Positions 10,058 through 20,972 are shown, numbered from the stretch's first letter. The stretch is 34,062 nucleotides of DNA from Haplomitrium mnioides (GCA_049999725.1 JBNGIS010010361.1:1-34062); one strand, 5' to 3'. A program made the numbers and translations. Notes: a model not told the origin generated them from the sequence alone.

Positions 10058-10327
10058 ATGTTGGCAGAAAAGGAGTCTGAGCAGAAAATTCGAGGAAGTA
10101 TGAGAAATGCTGCACCAATTATGTCCACGCACAGCTGCGTAGAAAATGAGTATGTTGTACTAGCTGCTTTGACTAAAGAAATTGCATCGGTGGTCCAAAG
10201 AGTTTTTTATTTAAACAAGGTTGTTGATGTCATCAATGGCTTGTTGGGTGGGTCCGGAAGCAGCAGAAGGAAAAGCTTAGCTAACCTCCAGCTAGCCATG
10301 AATGACAAAGAGGACTCAGCTGATTAA
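10058..10327 (+). CDS. Small hypothetical ORF (89 aa), doubtful
   Basis: I do not recognise this frame. It begins with a true ATG and encodes a short protein with a helical, Val/Leu-rich middle (VVLAALTKEI...VDVINGLLGG) and a polar, charged C-terminus. It has no signal peptide, zinc motif or membrane span. It lies about 440 bases upstream of the first GLOX start on the same strand. It could be a small independent gene, an upstream exon, or a chance frame in the 5' flank. No paired feature precedes the second GLOX gene, which argues against a conserved leader peptide. Confidence 0.22.
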   Translation: MLAEKESEQKIRGSMRNAAPIMSTHSCVENEYVVLAALTKEIASVVQRVFYLNKVVDVINGLLGGSGSSRRKSLANLQLAMNDKEDSAD

Positions 10328-10771
10328 CTTTTCAAGATTCGGATACTTATCTACCATAGCTGAAAAATGGTATGGAGTGTGTGCGAGAAGTGTAGCCCAC
10401 ATTCTAAGACACTGTTTAGTGCCAGAGTGTGTCACTACATTCGGTGTATGCGTGACATGTTTGATCGGATGTGCTCATGAATGATGCAAGCTTGAGGTTG
10501 CTAGTATTAGGTAGTTGGGTAGGTAGTCATGGGAGAAGAATCTGATCCGAGTGGTGCCGTTTGTCGCCCCTCTAACTGATGCAAGGGTGGCACGCCTGCA
10601 AGACTTGACGGAGGTTTGACTGCAGACGGACTATTTCCGAATGATATATCATTCAACATCAACATGCAAGGACTGTGACTGCCTCATCTCGTACCTTGGC
10701 TTTCTTCCTCGGCCACTAAACAACACAGAATGACAAATTTCGGTAAGAGTTTTCAAGATTTGCATTGCAGT

Positions 10772-12388
10772 ATGGCAGCAGCGGCATATGTGTGCGCTCT
10801 TGTGCATTTCCTGTGCACTGTGATCACCATCGTACCTACGCACGTTCATGCACAAGGGAGTTGGGAGCTGTTGTTACAGAATGCAGGAATTGCTTCCATG
10901 CACACAGCAGTGACACACCAGGGAACGGTTGTGTTCTTGGACAGGACGGATATCGGTGCTTCTCAAATCCGGTTGCCTAATGGCAGATGTAGAAGTGATC
11001 CCAACGATGAGACTCTCACTTATGATTGCACGGCTCACTCGGTGGAATTCACACCGGGAAGCAACAATATTCGACCTTTGTACATCTCCACAGACACGTG
11101 GTGCTCTTCTGGGCAGTTTTTTCCCAACGGAACACTGGTTCAAACGGGGGGAGACAATGATGGCCTGAATAAAATCCGGTACTTCTCTCCTTGTCCACCC
11201 GGTGGGAGTTGCGATTGGGTGGAAGATAACACCCAAAACCTTCAGAATGGGCGCTGGTACGCAAGCAATCAGCTGTTACCAGATGGAACTCAGATTGTTG
11301 TGGGCGGTCGTTCTGTTTTCACGGTGGAGTATGTTCCTGCAAAGGGGAGGGGCACGTTCACACTTCCTTTGCTGCAGACAACCAATGACTACGAGAACGA
11401 CAACTATTATCCATACGTTCATCTGTTGCCCACCGGCAACCTCTTTATTTTCGCCAACCGGGACTCTATCCTGTACAATCACTACAGCAACAAGGCCATC
11501 AAAAGCTTCCCAACAATTCCTGGCGAGCCCCGTAACTACCCATCTGCGGGAAGCTCAGTTATGCTGACCTTGCAAGCTAGCAACGGCTACAGTAGAGCAG
11601 AAATCTTGATTTGCGGTGGAGCCCAGCTTGGAGCTTACGCAAATCCTAGTGCCTCACTCCCAGCATCCATCACTTGCGGACGAATGGTCGTCACAGATAC
11701 AAATCCGTTTTGGGCTATGGAGAACATGCCAGTCCGTCGAAACATGGGAGATATGGTGCTGCTTCCCACTCAGAATGTGTTGATCATTAATGGTGCACAG
11801 AATGGAGCGCAGGGTTGGGGAAACGCAGCCAATGCTGTTTTAACCCCCGTTATGTACAACCCCAGCGCTGCTGCGGGTGCGAGGTTTCAAACTCAGGCTG
11901 CTACAAACATTCCTCGAGTGTACCATTCCACTGCTAATCTTCTTCCAGATGGGCGAGTTTTAGTGGCAGGAAGTAACACTCATCAGTACTACGTTTTGAC
12001 AGGAACATTCCCCACGGAATTGCGAGTGGAAGCTTTCTCTCCGGCCTACTTGGGTGCAGGGAACAATTACCTCAGGCCTTCCATCACCTCCTATCCAAAT
12101 TACTTCAAGTATAATTCGGTTGCCACGATTACTCTTAATGTTCAGTCTGCACCTGGTACACTCAACCTGGTTCTTTTGTCTGCTCCATTTACAACCCACT
12201 CCTACTCGATGGGGCAACGCGCCATCAGTCTTGCAGTCTCTGGTCAAGTTGCAGCAGGAAATAATAAGTATCAAGTAACGGCAACCGCACCTCTGAATGC
12301 GAATGTAGCTCCTCCAAGCTATTACATGCTCTTCGCTGTTAATGCAGGCATTCCCAGCAAGGCCGTCTGGATCACCGTCAACTATTAG
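10772..12388 (+). CDS. GLOX1: secreted glyoxal/galactose oxidase-like copper-radical oxidase
   Basis: Family enzymes oxidise an aldehyde or primary alcohol (glyoxal-type substrates, galactose side chains) and reduce O2 to H2O2, usually in the wall or apoplast. The single-exon frame can start at ATG 10730 (552 aa) or ATG 10772 (538 aa). I prefer 10772, because its ATGGC context fits plant start sites and the signal peptide (MAAAAYVCALVHFL... cut near HA|QG) then begins at residue 1. In the 552-aa numbering the expected redox residues are present: Cys125 (TWCSSG) and Tyr177 (RWYAS) for the thioether cofactor, Tyr398-His399 (RVYHS) and His490 (TTHSY) for copper. Residues about 45-435 form the seven-bladed propeller domain; about 445-550 form the C-terminal E-set (DUF1929-like) domain. 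Length matches the family and no disruption is seen. The true substrate is unknown. No convincing TATA box lies close upstream. Confidence 0.95.
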   Translation: MAAAAYVCALVHFLCTVITIVPTHVHAQGSWELLLQNAGIASMHTAVTHQGTVVFLDRTDIGASQIRLPNGRCRSDPNDETLTYDCTAHSVEFTPGSNNIRPLYISTDTWCSSGQFFPNGTLVQTGGDNDGLNKIRYFSPCPPGGSCDWVEDNTQNLQNGRWYASNQLLPDGTQIVVGGRSVFTVEYVPAKGRGTFTLPLLQTTNDYENDNYYPYVHLLPTGNLFIFANRDSILYNHYSNKAIKSFPTIPGEPRNYPSAGSSVMLTLQASNGYSRAEILICGGAQLGAYANPSASLPASITCGRMVVTDTNPFWAMENMPVRRNMGDMVLLPTQNVLIINGAQNGAQGWGNAANAVLTPVMYNPSAAAGARFQTQAATNIPRVYHSTANLLPDGRVLVAGSNTHQYYVLTGTFPTELRVEAFSPAYLGAGNNYLRPSITSYPNYFKYNSVATITLNVQSAPGTLNLVLLSAPFTTHSYSMGQRAISLAVSGQVAAGNNKYQVTATAPLNANVAPPSYYMLFAVNAGIPSKAVWITVNY

Positions 12389-15378
12389 CAACATTGATTT
12401 CAACCTCATGCACAGCGGATTGCACATCATTTTCATTCCACCCTTTCCTGCATTCCACACTTTAAAACTTGTTATATACTAATATTACAGGAACATGCTT
12501 TTCACGTATAGCGTGCACATAGTTGACAACTTCATGTAAATAGACTCAGTACAGATGAAACTTCGTGTGCCAACTTCATTCTTGAATGTAACGAAAACTT
12601 AGTGGCTGACGTTCGTGGCCTGATTTTCAAGATCTCCGAAATGCACACCGGGTTTGTGTGAAACAGTCGGACATCTGGTCTCGGCAACCACGAATTGAAG
12701 CAATCCTCTCATTAGTGAATCATGGTTTATGAGACATTGAGAATCATGGTTTGTGAGAGAATAATTCGCAATGTCGTGGGCAAGGCGGTTTTGTCCGCAG
12801 TGGCGAACTGTGTTCTCGAGCAAATCCACCTGCAGCATTGGGATGTTGGTTATCTGATCATTAGTTTACGTAACAAAAACAGCAACGGCTGTTGAGAAAG
12901 GATAATTTTGGAAGCCTACAGGAAAACAACGTCGACAACTGAAGCTAGGAAACCGGTATGGTCTACGTGTGGCAATGTCCAACTGTCTCTACTGACGTGT
13001 GTTTGAATCAAACAATGATTTACTGCACACATCAAGATACAGTACTGTACACATTGCAATGTACGCTGCACGTGAATGGAGCGTTCATATCGAATCGATC
13101 AAACTAATCCCTTTTGCTTATTACAGACACCATGTTCATACGCGTGCCTTCAAATTTTGGGCATGCTTTCTCCTCTTGCTTTTGAGAAACGAAAGTCAGA
13201 CATTATCACAAAGGGGTGTGCAAACAGTACCATGCGCGAACTTTAATTGAACAAAAAGGTTCTAAGCACAATTGAGTCATACCGTGTGGCAGAAGTTTTG
13301 CCGTCACTCGGTACTGTCACGGCGAGAACCGTAATGGATATGCAGTCAATGAGATCAGCGTTGCCTTTACTTACGCGCCAAGCCAAGGTTTCGCGTTGCG
13401 CAGGTTCAGTGACCTCCGCTGTAATGAATCCATGCGATGAAGTGGGTGGGCGTCTTCCCCTAATCTTTCTGAAAACTGTTTAAAGAAGAAAACGAGAATC
13501 ATTCTTCAACATGTTATTTCAGCAAATTCTCCAGGTCATAAGTAGTCATAAACGAACATTGTCAAACCAATCATTAAAAGCTGCCAATTTCCTAAACTCG
13601 GGTGCGATAGGTTCAGAATGATTGCAGCACCAACTGATGCCTACAGCCTTAGCTACGGGAACATTAGAATTTCCCCGCAACTCAGGTGCACACCCAGCAG
13701 CAGTTAAACAGACCAAAATGCATTGTCACAGTGCACATGGCAATTGTGCACCGATTCTCATAGCCTCCTTAAACAATTCGCGATCAACATAGGAAAACCA
13801 ATTCACTGGACGGAAACTGACCGCGTGGAATAAGTCACCGAGTTCTGCCAAAAACAGATATTTCAAAAACAGTCCTGTAAGAGAAAAACTGAGCGTCTCC
13901 AGTATCGGCCATATATTATTTCACTGTATTTATGGCCTTGAACAGCGTCGAACGGCAGTTTTTTTATTGCACTGCAAGGTAGTTCCCGCCTGACAACTTC
14001 AGTGATCAAACGAAATGAAGCAGAACTTGCTTGAAGTTCTCATGTGGTGAATTTGTTGCCATGTCTGGAAAATTGAACCCATGGAAAAATTCTGAATCAT
14101 CACACCACCAGTGTTTCGCAGTATCTATTTGTCATTTTAGAGAAGCTGAAATGCTAGATAGCAAGAAATATTGGCTCTTGGCTCTTGGCCTGTAATATCT
14201 TGTTGGCATGCTGCTGCAGCTGCCAAGGAGTTCGGATGGCCGAAAATGTCGTGGACAGTTGTTCGATCTGGTTCTGCTTGGATAAAAAACCTTAGCGGTT
14301 AGATTCAGACGACTATTTGTCTCTGTACAAGAGGATGAACATATAGAGCCTTGTCGCCAGTGCTATGAACATTCCGTTCTGTAGCTTTGAAAAAGTAACA
14401 GAATCAGAAAGCAGGGGATGGATGGTACGATACCACTCGATCGCGTATAGAGACACTCGTATTAAGTAGACGACAGGCTTGGCTCACGTGGCTGAGGTTG
14501 ACAATGCCGCAACTATACTTGGTTGATGCAGCTTCTCCTTCAAGTTGATGCGAAGGAAGAATCTCAACTATGTACCAGTCCTTCAACAGTAGTCCACCCA
14601 ATGACATACTGTAATAATCAATTTGAAGCAACGTACTTGGCACGGTTAGGAAAGGTGCCTGCCTGGCCATTTGAAGAGAAAAGTAACTAGAACATTTTCG
14701 AACATTGTCATAATGTTTCCTAGGTACAGTGGTTCCAACATACCAGGTTGTAGTTACATGATTCTCTATAGAAAATTGCAGATAGATTCTACCGGTTGCA
14801 ACACTTTGACAAAAAAAAATCACTTGTTTCTCCGGAACTTGTTGCGACAACTGTAAACTTGTTTCGTACATTACTGTACTTGTTTTGTTTTCTACTGTAC
14901 ACTGTCCCTGTATAGCAGATCAGCAAGCACTTTTAACAAAATTTCGTTCTGACAAAAACTTGCAATAACGGCCAGACCCTGACTTTTCCCAACGAAATGT
15001 CTCGCGACGTCCCGCAAAATCGCGTATAAACCCACAGACAAAATGAACAAAGTCTCAAAACTTCGCACAGTACCATCTGTTTCATGTGTATATTCTGTCA
15101 GTTTTCCCCAATTGTAAATCTATTTTCCTACAAAAAAACAAAGCAAATGCAAGTCCAACAAGAAAGCTACTGCAGCAGCGGCCAGAAAAGCGCTTTCAGT
15201 GCTTGAAATTTCTAGTCCTTGTGGACATTTGAATTTTTCTAACTCTGTGAACAGAAATCTCGGCCCCAAAATTGAAATCGAAACAACGAATGCATCTGTT
15301 TCCTATTTGCGCAAGTAGTAAATGGTTACACGTGAGAACTGTTACCAATTGACTCAACTTTAGCACTTCCAGCTGGCT
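12389..15378. other. Intergenic region between the two GLOX genes, no gene recognised
   Basis: About 3 kb without a supportable gene. It holds the 3' flank of GLOX1, scattered short frames on both strands, and G-box hexamers at 13069-13074 and 14485-14490 plus one at 15329-15334. The longest frame is 155 codons on the minus strand (14404-14871); it shows no recognisable motif. I see no transposon ends here, unlike the rest of the window. Confidence 0.5.
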
Positions 15379-15397
15379 CATGACGTCTTACGTCATG
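15379..15397. promoter_or_regulatory. Perfect inverted TGACGT pair (bZIP/TGA-type site) upstream of GLOX2
   Basis: CATGACGT-CTT-ACGTCATG is an exact inverted repeat with an 8-bp arm and 3-bp spacer. It contains two TGACG cores, the target of plant TGA-class bZIP factors. An ACGTGGC (ABRE-like) word follows at 15412-15418. The site lies about 1 kb upstream of the probable TATA box, so a link to GLOX2 is inference. Confidence 0.4.
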
Positions 15398-15412
15398 AAC
15401 GCTTCGAGTTAA

Positions 15413-16367
15413 CGTGGCCAACGAAACATACAGCAGCCTTGTAACCGAATTCTTATCTAAACTTCCGCTTCATTTGTCACTGGACTTTGGTCACTGGACA
15501 CATCCATACAAACAGATTGAGTCCTATTAATAAAATTCCGAGGCTTTAACAATGAGGTGTATATCACACAAGATCATCCACACATAAAATCAAAGACATT
15601 TGGATCGATCACCTTGTCTTATCACTGCACATGAACTAGTCACGGGGAAGCAGTCGCACTTCGGTTTTGCCTCCAGCCAACTCGTGCTCGGATCGCAAGC
15701 CATACAACACACAGCTCATCTTCTCCGCACTCTGTTTTGACTTCTTGGTAGTGTACCAACTCACTCCCTCCCAAAATCTGGCATGTCCCGCCTACATTTT
15801 CCCTGGACCCGCCCTAATCACTCGCCGGGTTTTTACTTACTGAAACCGCTAATCTAGCCTCTTTTCTCTCTAATCGTCCACTTTAACATTTCACTTTTCA
15901 CTTTCAGAGTCAATCCAACTCACAGTTGGTAGCTTCTTGCTCTAGTCAACGATTTTAGGGCCCTGTTTTATTCTACGAACTTACTCTAAATAGTAACCTT
16001 TTAACATGACTTTCAATTACCTCAATTGTTTACTTTCCAGTCAAATGTCCACTAAGTACAGTAAAACTTTACTGGAAGTCAAGTACTATGAAAGTCAGTT
16101 ATCTGGAGCCGTCGCCAAATACAGCGCCACTGAGTTTAGCGGCCAAAGAGCATACACGTACCGCGGAAGCTATAAAAAACAGCGCCATGTTAGGCCCTAC
16201 TAAAAGGTAAGCAGGAGTTTTGAGAGACCTTCTTTGAGTACTGACATATAAAGTTCAGACCCTACTTTTAAGTCAGTACGCGGGGGCGACCGGCAACCTG
16301 TTCTTATGGATTTGATAATACAACCAAGGGTTGGACTACCGGGTAAACCGGTTCGTCTATCCCCTAG
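15413..16367. other. 5' flank of GLOX2, no gene recognised
   Basis: No coding sequence is supported. A second TATA-like word (TATAAAA, 16171-16177) is present, but the better placed one is at 16368. Confidence 0.45.
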
Positions 16368-16374
16368 TATAAAT
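16368..16374 (+). promoter_or_regulatory. Probable TATA box of GLOX2 (TATAAAT)
   Basis: TATAAAT lies 307 bases upstream of the first ATG. From this box to 16675 there is no other ATG on the + strand, so a transcript starting about 30 bases downstream would have a clean leader of roughly 275 bases. That absence supports both the promoter and the chosen start. Confidence 0.5.
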
Positions 16375-16674
16375 TTGAGGCGAAATCTATCATCTGCATT
16401 CAATTCAGCTTTCCATTGGATTTGAAGAGCATTGCTCTGCGCTACCTTCCCTTCAATTTCGGCTTTCGGCTTCCTGCTGCTGTGCTGGAAGGAGAAGCTC
16501 TCGCTTTTCTCGTTGTGGAGAGCTGCTGAGATCGTCAAAATCGTCCATCACATTTGAATTTGAATTCTGGGATTCTATATTATTTGGTTGATATCGAAGT
16601 ACGAGGTCAACAGCATCGGGGGTCGCGCAAATCCCATCAAAGTGAATAACAGCAGTTTGAAGTTACTGTACGAA

Positions 16675-18297
16675 ATGATCATGGCATTTCAAAAGACAAT
16701 CGCAGCATTCTGGATTTGTGTTATGCTTTGTTGCACGTCGCACGCACTGGATGGGACTTGGGAAGTGGTGGTGCAGAATGCGGGCATTGCCGCTATGCAT
16801 GCTGCTGTGACTCACTACGGGACGGTGGTATTACTCGATAGAACCAACATTGGTGCTTCGCAAATTTTATTGCCCAATGGCCGGTGCAGAGATAACCCTC
16901 AAGATCAAACGTTGAAGCACGACTGCACCGCACATTCGGTGGAGTTCACTCCGGGCAGCAACAACGTTCGGCCTCTCTTCATTTTCTCAGACACTTGGTG
17001 CTCTTCTGGCCAATTTGCTCCCAACGGGACCCTCATTCAAACAGGAGGTGAAGCTCAGGGTACAAAAGTTGTTCGCACTTTCAATCCGTGCCCACCTGGA
17101 GGATTGTGCGATTGGGTGGAATCCACAAAGCTGTCCCTTCAGGCTGGGAGATGGTACGCATCTGATCAGCTGCTCCCCGATGGAACCATAGCAATTGTTG
17201 GTGGGAGAGGTGTCTTCACCATTGAGTACCTGCCACCAGCCAAAGGGCAAGGGCAATTCAACCTGCAGTTACTGCAAGACACAAATGACTTTGAGAACGA
17301 CAACTACTACCCATTTGTGCACCTGATGCCCAACGGACACCTCTTCATCTTTGCCAACCGCGATTCCATTGAGTACGACCATGATCTCAACCAGGTCGTG
17401 AGGAAATACCCAACAATCCCGGGAGAGCCCCGCAATTACCCGTCTGGTGGTTCTTCAGTGATGCTTCCCCTGGTTGAGACCAACAACTACCGGGACGCTG
17501 AAGTTCTTGTTTGTGGAGGCTCGCAGCTTGGGGCATACAGAAATTCTGGCCAGCAGCTTGGAGCATCCCAGACATGTGGTCGCATGATAATCACCAGTTC
17601 TTCTCCGGCATGGGTGATGGAGACCATGCCATTCAGGCGTAATATGGGAGACATGATTCTGCTGCCCACCAATGACGTTCTCATCATCAACGGCGCCCAG
17701 AATGGCTCGCAGGGATGGGGTTTCGCTAGCAATCCGACTCTAAATCCAGTGCTATACAAGCCGGGTGCTAAAGTCAACCATCGCTTCGTCACACTTGCGC
17801 CAACCACCATTCCTCGGGTGTACCATTCCACAGCCAATCTTCTCCCAGACGGTCGCATCCTCCTTGCAGGCAGCAACACCCACCAATTCTACACATTCAC
17901 TGGCATTTTCCCGACTGAATTGCGAATCGAAGCTTTCTCACCTGGCTATTTGAATCCAGCGAAAAAGAACTTCAAGCCAGTAATCACCAGTGCTCCGGTG
18001 GCAATGCAATTCGGAAAGACGTACACGATTTTGTTCACAGAGGGCCATCCACCAACTCGAAACAAAGTGGTTGTGAATCTCGTCAGCGCACCGTTTGTAA
18101 CACACTCTTATGCTCAGGGGCAGCGCCTCGTGCATCTAACTTCTACGACTACTGTGGCTCTTGGAAACCACCGTTACTCGACAACAATCACAGCACCGCC
18201 CAATGGAAACATTGCACCCCCAGCTTTCTACATGCTTTTTGTTGTGAACAATGGGACGCCCAGCAGTGCGTCATGGGTACAAATCCTACCCAACTAA
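16675..18297 (+). CDS. GLOX2: secreted glyoxal/galactose oxidase-like copper-radical oxidase
   Basis: This is a second intronless family member, about two-thirds identical to GLOX1 by eye and in the same orientation, 4.3 kb downstream. The frame is open back to 16588, but the first ATG is 16675 (540 aa) and a second at 16681 (538 aa) has the plant-like ATGGC context. The N-terminus is a signal peptide (MAFQKTIAAFWICVMLCC, cut near SHA|LDG). Counting from the upstream open codon 16588, the redox residues are Cys138 (TWCSSG), Tyr190 (RWYAS), Tyr412-His413 (RVYHS) and His506 (VTHSY), all as expected. The propeller and E-set domains are complete. Compared with GLOX1 the E-set carries a few extra residues in the TEGHPPTRNK loop. 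Potential N-glycosylation sites include NGT and NGS motifs. It is predicted secreted and active; the substrate is unknown. Confidence 0.95.
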   Translation: MIMAFQKTIAAFWICVMLCCTSHALDGTWEVVVQNAGIAAMHAAVTHYGTVVLLDRTNIGASQILLPNGRCRDNPQDQTLKHDCTAHSVEFTPGSNNVRPLFIFSDTWCSSGQFAPNGTLIQTGGEAQGTKVVRTFNPCPPGGLCDWVESTKLSLQAGRWYASDQLLPDGTIAIVGGRGVFTIEYLPPAKGQGQFNLQLLQDTNDFENDNYYPFVHLMPNGHLFIFANRDSIEYDHDLNQVVRKYPTIPGEPRNYPSGGSSVMLPLVETNNYRDAEVLVCGGSQLGAYRNSGQQLGASQTCGRMIITSSSPAWVMETMPFRRNMGDMILLPTNDVLIINGAQNGSQGWGFASNPTLNPVLYKPGAKVNHRFVTLAPTTIPRVYHSTANLLPDGRILLAGSNTHQFYTFTGIFPTELRIEAFSPGYLNPAKKNFKPVITSAPVAMQFGKTYTILFTEGHPPTRNKVVVNLVSAPFVTHSYAQGQRLVHLTSTTTVALGNHRYSTTITAPPNGNIAPPAFYMLFVVNNGTPSSASWVQILPN

Positions 18298-18305
18298 GGC
18301 AGCAG

Positions 18306-18321
18306 TCCCGTTACGACGGGA
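18306..18321 (+). other. Small perfect hairpin just after the GLOX2 stop
   Basis: TCCCGT-TACG-ACGGGA forms a 6-bp stem with a 4-base loop, nine bases after the stop codon, so it would be in the 3' UTR. The role, if any, is unknown; a chance occurrence is quite possible. Confidence 0.4.
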
Positions 18322-18723
18322 TCAGGTGCTATTCTTCCTTCAATTCTAGTATGTGTCAAAGAGATTTGCAAAGCTTGGTTTTGCTGGTGGACTCTAGATT
18401 GTTTTTGGTAAAGTGAGTAAACCATCCTCCTCTTGAAGGATCATGGATGGACGTTGTGTGCGGACAAATTCGACGCACGTACTAGAATCATAAACCATTT
18501 TGACAGGATTTTTTTTTACAAGATTTTTTAGAGAGTTTACGTTCAAGACGTAGTATAATTCTGAAACGAAACAATGCGGCCCGAAAATCAATTACATGTC
18601 ATGCAAGACAGCCACTCGTTCAATTGCGAATGTTGGCTTCTTCAACAGCAGAATGGGTGGAATTACAAAACTACGTATCAGATCTGCATTTCAGAATATA
18701 GGTTTCTGTATCTCCGACATTAT

Positions 18724-18726
<3 letters not shown>

Positions 18727-18763
<37 letters not shown>
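18727..18763. repeat. (AG)18 microsatellite
   Basis: An uninterrupted AG dinucleotide run about 430 bases downstream of GLOX2. Apparent reading frames through it encode only Arg-Glu or Ser-Leu runs and are artefacts. It would be a polymorphic marker in the species. Confidence 0.97.
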
Positions 18764-18765
<2 letters not shown>

Positions 18766-20279
18766 CCACACAAAGTATGTAGTACTTCTTCCTAATGCAA
18801 AGTGTGAGTGTGCATTCAAGATCGTGGGGCTGGTTGCATGCATGCAGGTCATGACGATGTCTAGAAGTCATTGCTTTGAACACATTGTGCATCGAAATGT
18901 ATCGAAAAGATCGTGCAGCGATGGAGCTACATCACAGCTGTCGTCTTGGATCTCGCGTCACCCAAATGCTGAGAAGATTCGTGAAGTCCATCCATCACAT
19001 CCTTCGTTCATGCGTGCCTGCAGTCCAACGCGCCTTGCTACAGCCTAGCACAGCATGCTCTCCCTTCCTTTTGTTCCTACCTTTGGCGGAAAATGCGTGT
19101 ACTTCCAAATCTTTCTTAGCTAACTTTAGGATTCAGCTACCGCCCTTCCTTTCTTTCTTAAATTAACCGCTAGTTTGTCTACATCCAATTATAGCGACGC
19201 CTAATTTCTACTGATGAAAGTGGCGGTTTACATGGTTTACATTGTGTACTTGTTCAATTGTGTAGTTATTATAATAACTAGAGACCTTTATATAACTATA
19301 TACTACTGTAACAATGAACCCTTTGTTGGTGTCACATTTTTCATGTTCAACAACTGCTATTATATTCTTGCATGTTTTGTACCAAGTGGATGTTAATTGC
19401 ACTCACATTTTTTGCTAGTTTGAGATGTAATCACTTGCCTTGGTTTATTTGGTTATCCAGTGATCACTAATTTGTTTGTTTGATTAGGCTCTAATTACAC
19501 TATTTGAGATTAGCAATGATAAGTCAATTACTCCTCCATTCTTTTAAATTTATTAAAAAGTAGATGGATTGATTGATGTTAAAACAGCCTCTACTATAAA
19601 CCAACAACACACTACTCAAAAGCGGAACTATTAAGAAAAAAACTGTGTTTTCAAGCTCAAAAAAAAGGAGAAAAAGATGGTATTTTTCTAAATAAGAAAT
19701 TATATGAGTTTTTTTGGTTGATTTTTGGCAATTTCAACAAGCTAAATATATTGAAATAAAATATTTATATGCAAAATTGAATGATATTATTAGATTTTGT
19801 GAAAATAATGAAAATCTCAAAGTCAATAAAACGTCCAAAAACTGTGTTTTGTTTTCACAAAAACTTGGATTTTGGATAGAATACATTCCGAAGCCATAAA
19901 TTTGAAACAAATGTCAAAATTAAGTCATTTTGAAATAAGTTTTGTTGCACAAACTTTATGCATGCATAGACATGATGCCACTTCGAACTTATTATTTGAA
20001 AACTAAACAAAAAACTTGGGGAAAAACCCAAGCGGGCCAAAAGTCAAGGGACTTGGTTTGGAGTCCAAAGTAAAAATGCTTACAAAACAAAACCTTGCGA
20101 GGACTTCAGAGCTCTATTTCAAGTCCAAGCAAGAAAGAGGCTTTCAACTCATCAGCGCAAAGGGTTAAGTAGTCATGTTTTACTAGTTTTCAGCAATTCA
20201 AAAGCACCTAAAATTCATAAATCCATATGAGCTAAGAAGTCAATACTCAAAATCAAAAAGACTGGAGCAATCGAACATG
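18764..20279. other. Intergenic, becoming AT-rich; no gene recognised
   Basis: Only short frames occur, none with recognisable motifs. An 18-base perfect palindrome, TAGTTATTATAATAACTA, is at 19263-19280. GC content falls from about 19200 onward, marking the edge of the genic island. Confidence 0.5.
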
Positions 20280-20590
20280 TAGAGTGTTCTAAGTTTAAGA
20301 TGAGAGTCCCTTGGAACAAAAGTATCCAAGTTCAACATCAAAAGGGTTTTAAGTTCCTCATGAGAGACTATGCACATATGGGGTTCTGACTTCTGCATAG
20401 GTCTCCCAGTTTTAGATTAGAGTCTAAATGCACTTATGGTTTTGAGTTCCACAATAAACTCTAGGCATTTTTAGTGTTTCAATTTCTAAATTAGAGTCTC
20501 TGAATATAAGAGGTTCCAAGTTCAACATCAAAATCCAAACGTGCATAAGGTTTTAAGTTTTGCATCAAATGTCAATGCTAGAAAATGATT
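20280..20590. repeat. Degenerate tandem array, ~35-bp unit
   Basis: At least seven diverged copies share the pattern GGTTTTAAGTTCCACAT followed by AGAGTCTAAATGCATAA. Good examples start near 20346, 20382, 20412, 20440, 20474, 20511 and 20549. The words 'aagttcaacatcaaaa' (twice) and 'agagtct' recur. No coding function is seen. Confidence 0.62.
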
Positions 20591-20972
20591 CAAGAGTCAT
20601 GGTGTGTGAACGCTTCAACAATTCCAAAGATCTACACCAAAGTATTTAGTAGCCAAAACATCAAAATGCTTCTAGCCAAAGAACAAGTGGAAACAATATT
20701 GTAATATTTGGAATTAAAAACGTTTGACAAACCAACTGAAGATTATTATTTTCTGTTTAAATTTCATTTGTAGATTTTAAGAATCAATTACCAATGATTT
20801 ACACTGAATTTCAAGCTCATCTACAAAGTTGTCTCAACAACAAGCAATTTCTTAAATAAAATACTCATATAATTTATGAAATATATAAACTTAAATTACA
20901 ACCTAAGTTGAAAGTACACTATAAACAATATGTTAGAAAAGCATTTATTAAAAAAAAAAATCGTAAATGGTT

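Noticed and set aside
10874-12460. Several 70-166 codon frames antisense or out of frame to GLOX1
   Set aside because: They overlap a clear conserved gene in another frame and have no independent motif.
14404-14871. 155-codon minus-strand frame as a gene between the GLOX genes
   Set aside because: No recognisable motif, domain or promoter context; this length can arise by chance in 4 kb of intergenic DNA searched in six frames.
16588-16674. Using the upstream end of the open frame as the GLOX2 start
   Set aside because: Codon 16588 is TTG; the first ATG is 16675, and the signal peptide starts there or at 16681.
16987-18135. Frames antisense to GLOX2
   Set aside because: Shadows of the GLOX2 coding sequence.
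18574-18892. Frames on both strands through the AG microsatellite
   Set aside because: They consist largely of dinucleotide-repeat translation (Arg-Glu or Ser-Leu runs).
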